Assembly (NCBI GenBank): GCA_031255055.1
Contig: JAIRTG010000205.1
Span: 1-5,783, forward strand
Origin: Prevotellaceae bacterium
GTDB lineage: Bacteria > Bacteroidota > Bacteroidia > Bacteroidales > Paludibacteraceae
DNA: 5,783 bases
Direction of reading: 5' to 3'
Shown: positions 4,555-5,783 of the stretch, piece after piece
Layout: every line of letters starts with the position of its first letter
How positions within the stretch are numbered: position 1 is the first letter of the stretch
The notes under the pieces: generated by a model
What the model saw: only the letters and a program-made list of their open reading frames with translations
Databases searched by the model: none
What the model was told of the DNA's origin: nothing
Position numbers and translations under genes: made by a program

Positions 4555-5783
4555 ATGAAACACATCTTATTCCTTTTCACCCTTCTCTTTTCATTGCAAT
4601 TAATGGGAGAAACGCGCATTGTGAATCAGAAAACAGAATATCAACGCAACCCCATTGGGTTAGATGTTCGGAAACCACGTTTTAGTTGGGAAATGCAATC
4701 GGATGCACGGGCAAAAAAGCAAACATCTTATCGAATCACGGTATCCAAAGATCGGAATTTTGTGAATACCGTTTGGGATTCGGGACAAACAACATCCGAT
4801 AAGTCTGTTCATATAGCTTATGAAGGACCCGATTTGGAACCCGCTACCAGATATTATTGGCGGGTATCCGTTTGGGACGAAAACAATGCGACGATACAAT
4901 CGACAGAGCGTTCTTTTTTTGAAACGGGATTGATGGATAGCGGTTGGGGCAATGCTCGGTGGCTCAAAATTTCCGATGCCGAAGACGATAACGGTAACGA
5001 TAACGGAACGGATGCCGAAGAAATTCTGAAATATACGATAGAGATGGATTTTGAAATAAAGGATATTTCTTTCGGCCCCTGTTTTGCCGCGAAAGATGAA
5101 AAGAACTTTTACATGTGGCAGTTCAATATCGGGACTGCCGGAAAAACCTACTTCCGCCCGCATGTTTGGACAAACGGCGGAGCATCGGTCATCACTCAGA
5201 CTGATATTACAGATAAAATCAACTTACAAGCGAATCAGGTTTACAGCCTGAGAATTGAGATTGACGGAAAAGTCGCAGAAACATATATCAATAATATTCC
5301 GGTTGCCACGACGACACGTAGTGAAAATTACGGATACGCAAATTTGGGATTTCGTTATTCGTTTGCGGGAGGCGTTTCCGAAAAATCGTATGTAGACAAT
5401 ATTAAGGTAACCGACAAAGACGGTAAAGTTTTATTCCAAGAGGATTTTAACAGTTCTCTTTTCTCTTTTTCCGGAGGAACGCTTGTAGACGGGCGACTTT
5501 ATCTGGATTCGGGCGGAAATACCGAGCAGCGTGTGTGGCAGACGGAGAAAAAAAGCAGTGGAGTTAAGTTTACCTTAGAGTGCGATATGACGCTTCGCAA
5601 CCACAATGCCGGATTTATTTTCTCGGCCAAAGACAGTCGAAACTGTTATATGTGGGCTGTTAACACACAAGAAAAACCGGCCAATCCTTTCATACGACGA
5701 CATGTTTATGTTGACGGCAACGTTAGCGTCAAAAGACCCGATACCGAGATTACGCATCTTTTCTCAACGGCAGACCTTATTCG
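4555..5783 (+). CDS. Secreted GH78-type alpha-L-rhamnosidase, N-terminal part (truncated by window edge)
   Basis: Family 78 enzymes hydrolyse terminal alpha-L-rhamnose from plant polysaccharides and glycosides. The frame is open from 4555 to the window end (409 codons plus 2 bases, no stop). Residues 1-18 are a signal peptide: Lys/His, then a Leu/Phe-rich core. No lipobox Cys follows, so periplasmic or secreted export is more likely than lipoprotein anchoring. Residues 20-125 match the Ig/Fn3-like domain that opens bacterial GH78 proteins, with NPIGLDVRKPRFSWE (32-46), YRITVSKD, WDSG and YYWRVSVWD (100-108). SGWGNARWLKI (129-139) resembles the family's usual linker. Residues 157-409 are two related concanavalin/LamG-like modules. 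The catalytic (alpha/alpha)6 domain lies beyond the window, so the activity is inferred from the N-terminal signature. An in-frame ATG at 4531 would add 8 residues but buries the charged n-region. No Shine-Dalgarno sequence is visible. The gene is divergent from the HTCS gene, its likely regulator. Confidence 0.85.
   Translation, partial: MKHILFLFTLLFSLQLMGETRIVNQKTEYQRNPIGLDVRKPRFSWEMQSDARAKKQTSYRITVSKDRNFVNTVWDSGQTTSDKSVHIAYEGPDLEPATRYYWRVSVWDENNATIQSTERSFFETGLMDSGWGNARWLKISDAEDDNGNDNGTDAEEILKYTIEMDFEIKDISFGPCFAAKDEKNFYMWQFNIGTAGKTYFRPHVWTNGGASVITQTDITDKINLQANQVYSLRIEIDGKVAETYINNIPVATTTRSENYGYANLGFRYSFAGGVSEKSYVDNIKVTDKDGKVLFQEDFNSSLFSFSGGTLVDGRLYLDSGGNTEQRVWQTEKKSSGVKFTLECDMTLRNHNAGFIFSAKDSRNCYMWAVNTQEKPANPFIRRHVYVDGNVSVKRPDTEITHLFSTADLI
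4975..5021 (+). repeat. Asp/Asn/Gly-rich linker with short direct repeats
   Basis: The 11-mer GATGCCGAAGA occurs at 4975-4985 and again at 5011-5021, exactly 36 bases (12 codons) apart. Between them are the related units GATAACGGTAAC and GATAACGGAACG. The encoded residues 141-156 are an acidic D/N/G stretch between the Ig-like domain and the first concanavalin-like module. It reads as a flexible linker grown by in-frame slippage or local duplication. Confidence 0.65.
5032..5783 (+). repeat. Duplicated concanavalin/LamG-like module within the GH78 protein (second copy incomplete)
   Basis: Two protein modules align with a shift of 179-181 residues. Copy 1 begins at Tyr160 (base 5032) and copy 2 at Phe339 (base 5569). 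Matching blocks are FAAKD (177-181) with FSAKD (356-360), YMW (186-188) with YMW (365-367), RPHV (201-204) with RRHV (381-384), and TDIT (216-219) with TEIT (397-400). Copy 1 ends with a VDNIKV strand and a QEDFNSS boundary typical of concanavalin-like lectin folds. Copy 2 is cut by the window edge. Diverged DNA shows the duplication is old. A carbohydrate-binding role is inferred from the fold resemblance. Confidence 0.7.

Noticed and set aside
4660..5163. 167-aa minus-strand open frame
   Set aside because: Antisense to the GH78 N-terminal domain, whose plus-strand translation shows clear family motifs; no domain is seen in the antisense product.

Overview
The window looks like a piece of a Bacteroidales (Bacteroidota) genome, most likely part of a polysaccharide utilization locus. 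Three things point there. The large minus-strand gene encodes a one-protein hybrid two-component system (HTCS: propeller sensor, histidine kinase, receiver and AraC-type DNA-binding domain), an architecture characteristic of this phylum. Both intergenic promoter candidates match the Bacteroidota -7 element TAnnTTTG. No Shine-Dalgarno sequence is visible before the start codons. I cannot name the genus.

Layout: positions 1-192 are non-coding. They hold a short A/T-rich tandem repeat (1-30), a very GC-rich block full of nested inverted repeats (about 37-123), and a pyrimidine-rich stretch running to the HTCS stop codon. Positions 193-4239 (minus strand) carry a complete HTCS regulator of 1348 aa. 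Positions 4240-4554 are a divergent intergenic region with a candidate -7 box for each direction, three tandem 10-bp repeats, and a pair of near-identical 17-18 bp direct repeats. Positions 4555-5783 (plus strand) hold the first 409 codons of a secreted glycoside hydrolase family 78 (alpha-L-rhamnosidase) type protein, cut off by the window edge before its catalytic domain.

How the parts fit: in HTCS systems an oligosaccharide bound by the periplasmic propeller triggers kinase, receiver and AraC-domain signalling that activates adjacent glycan-degradation genes. The divergent GH78 gene is the obvious candidate target, so the signal is probably a rhamnose-containing oligosaccharide such as one from rhamnogalacturonan or a rhamnosylated glycan. 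That ligand is inferred from the neighbour only. The three 10-bp-phased repeats are the best candidate operator.

The gene content is recognizable and no wholly new system is evident. The points most worth a second look are the phased repeats, the GC-rich structured element, a Cys in place of the conserved Arg in the kinase H-box, and two concanavalin-like modules inserted near the N-terminus of the GH78 protein.
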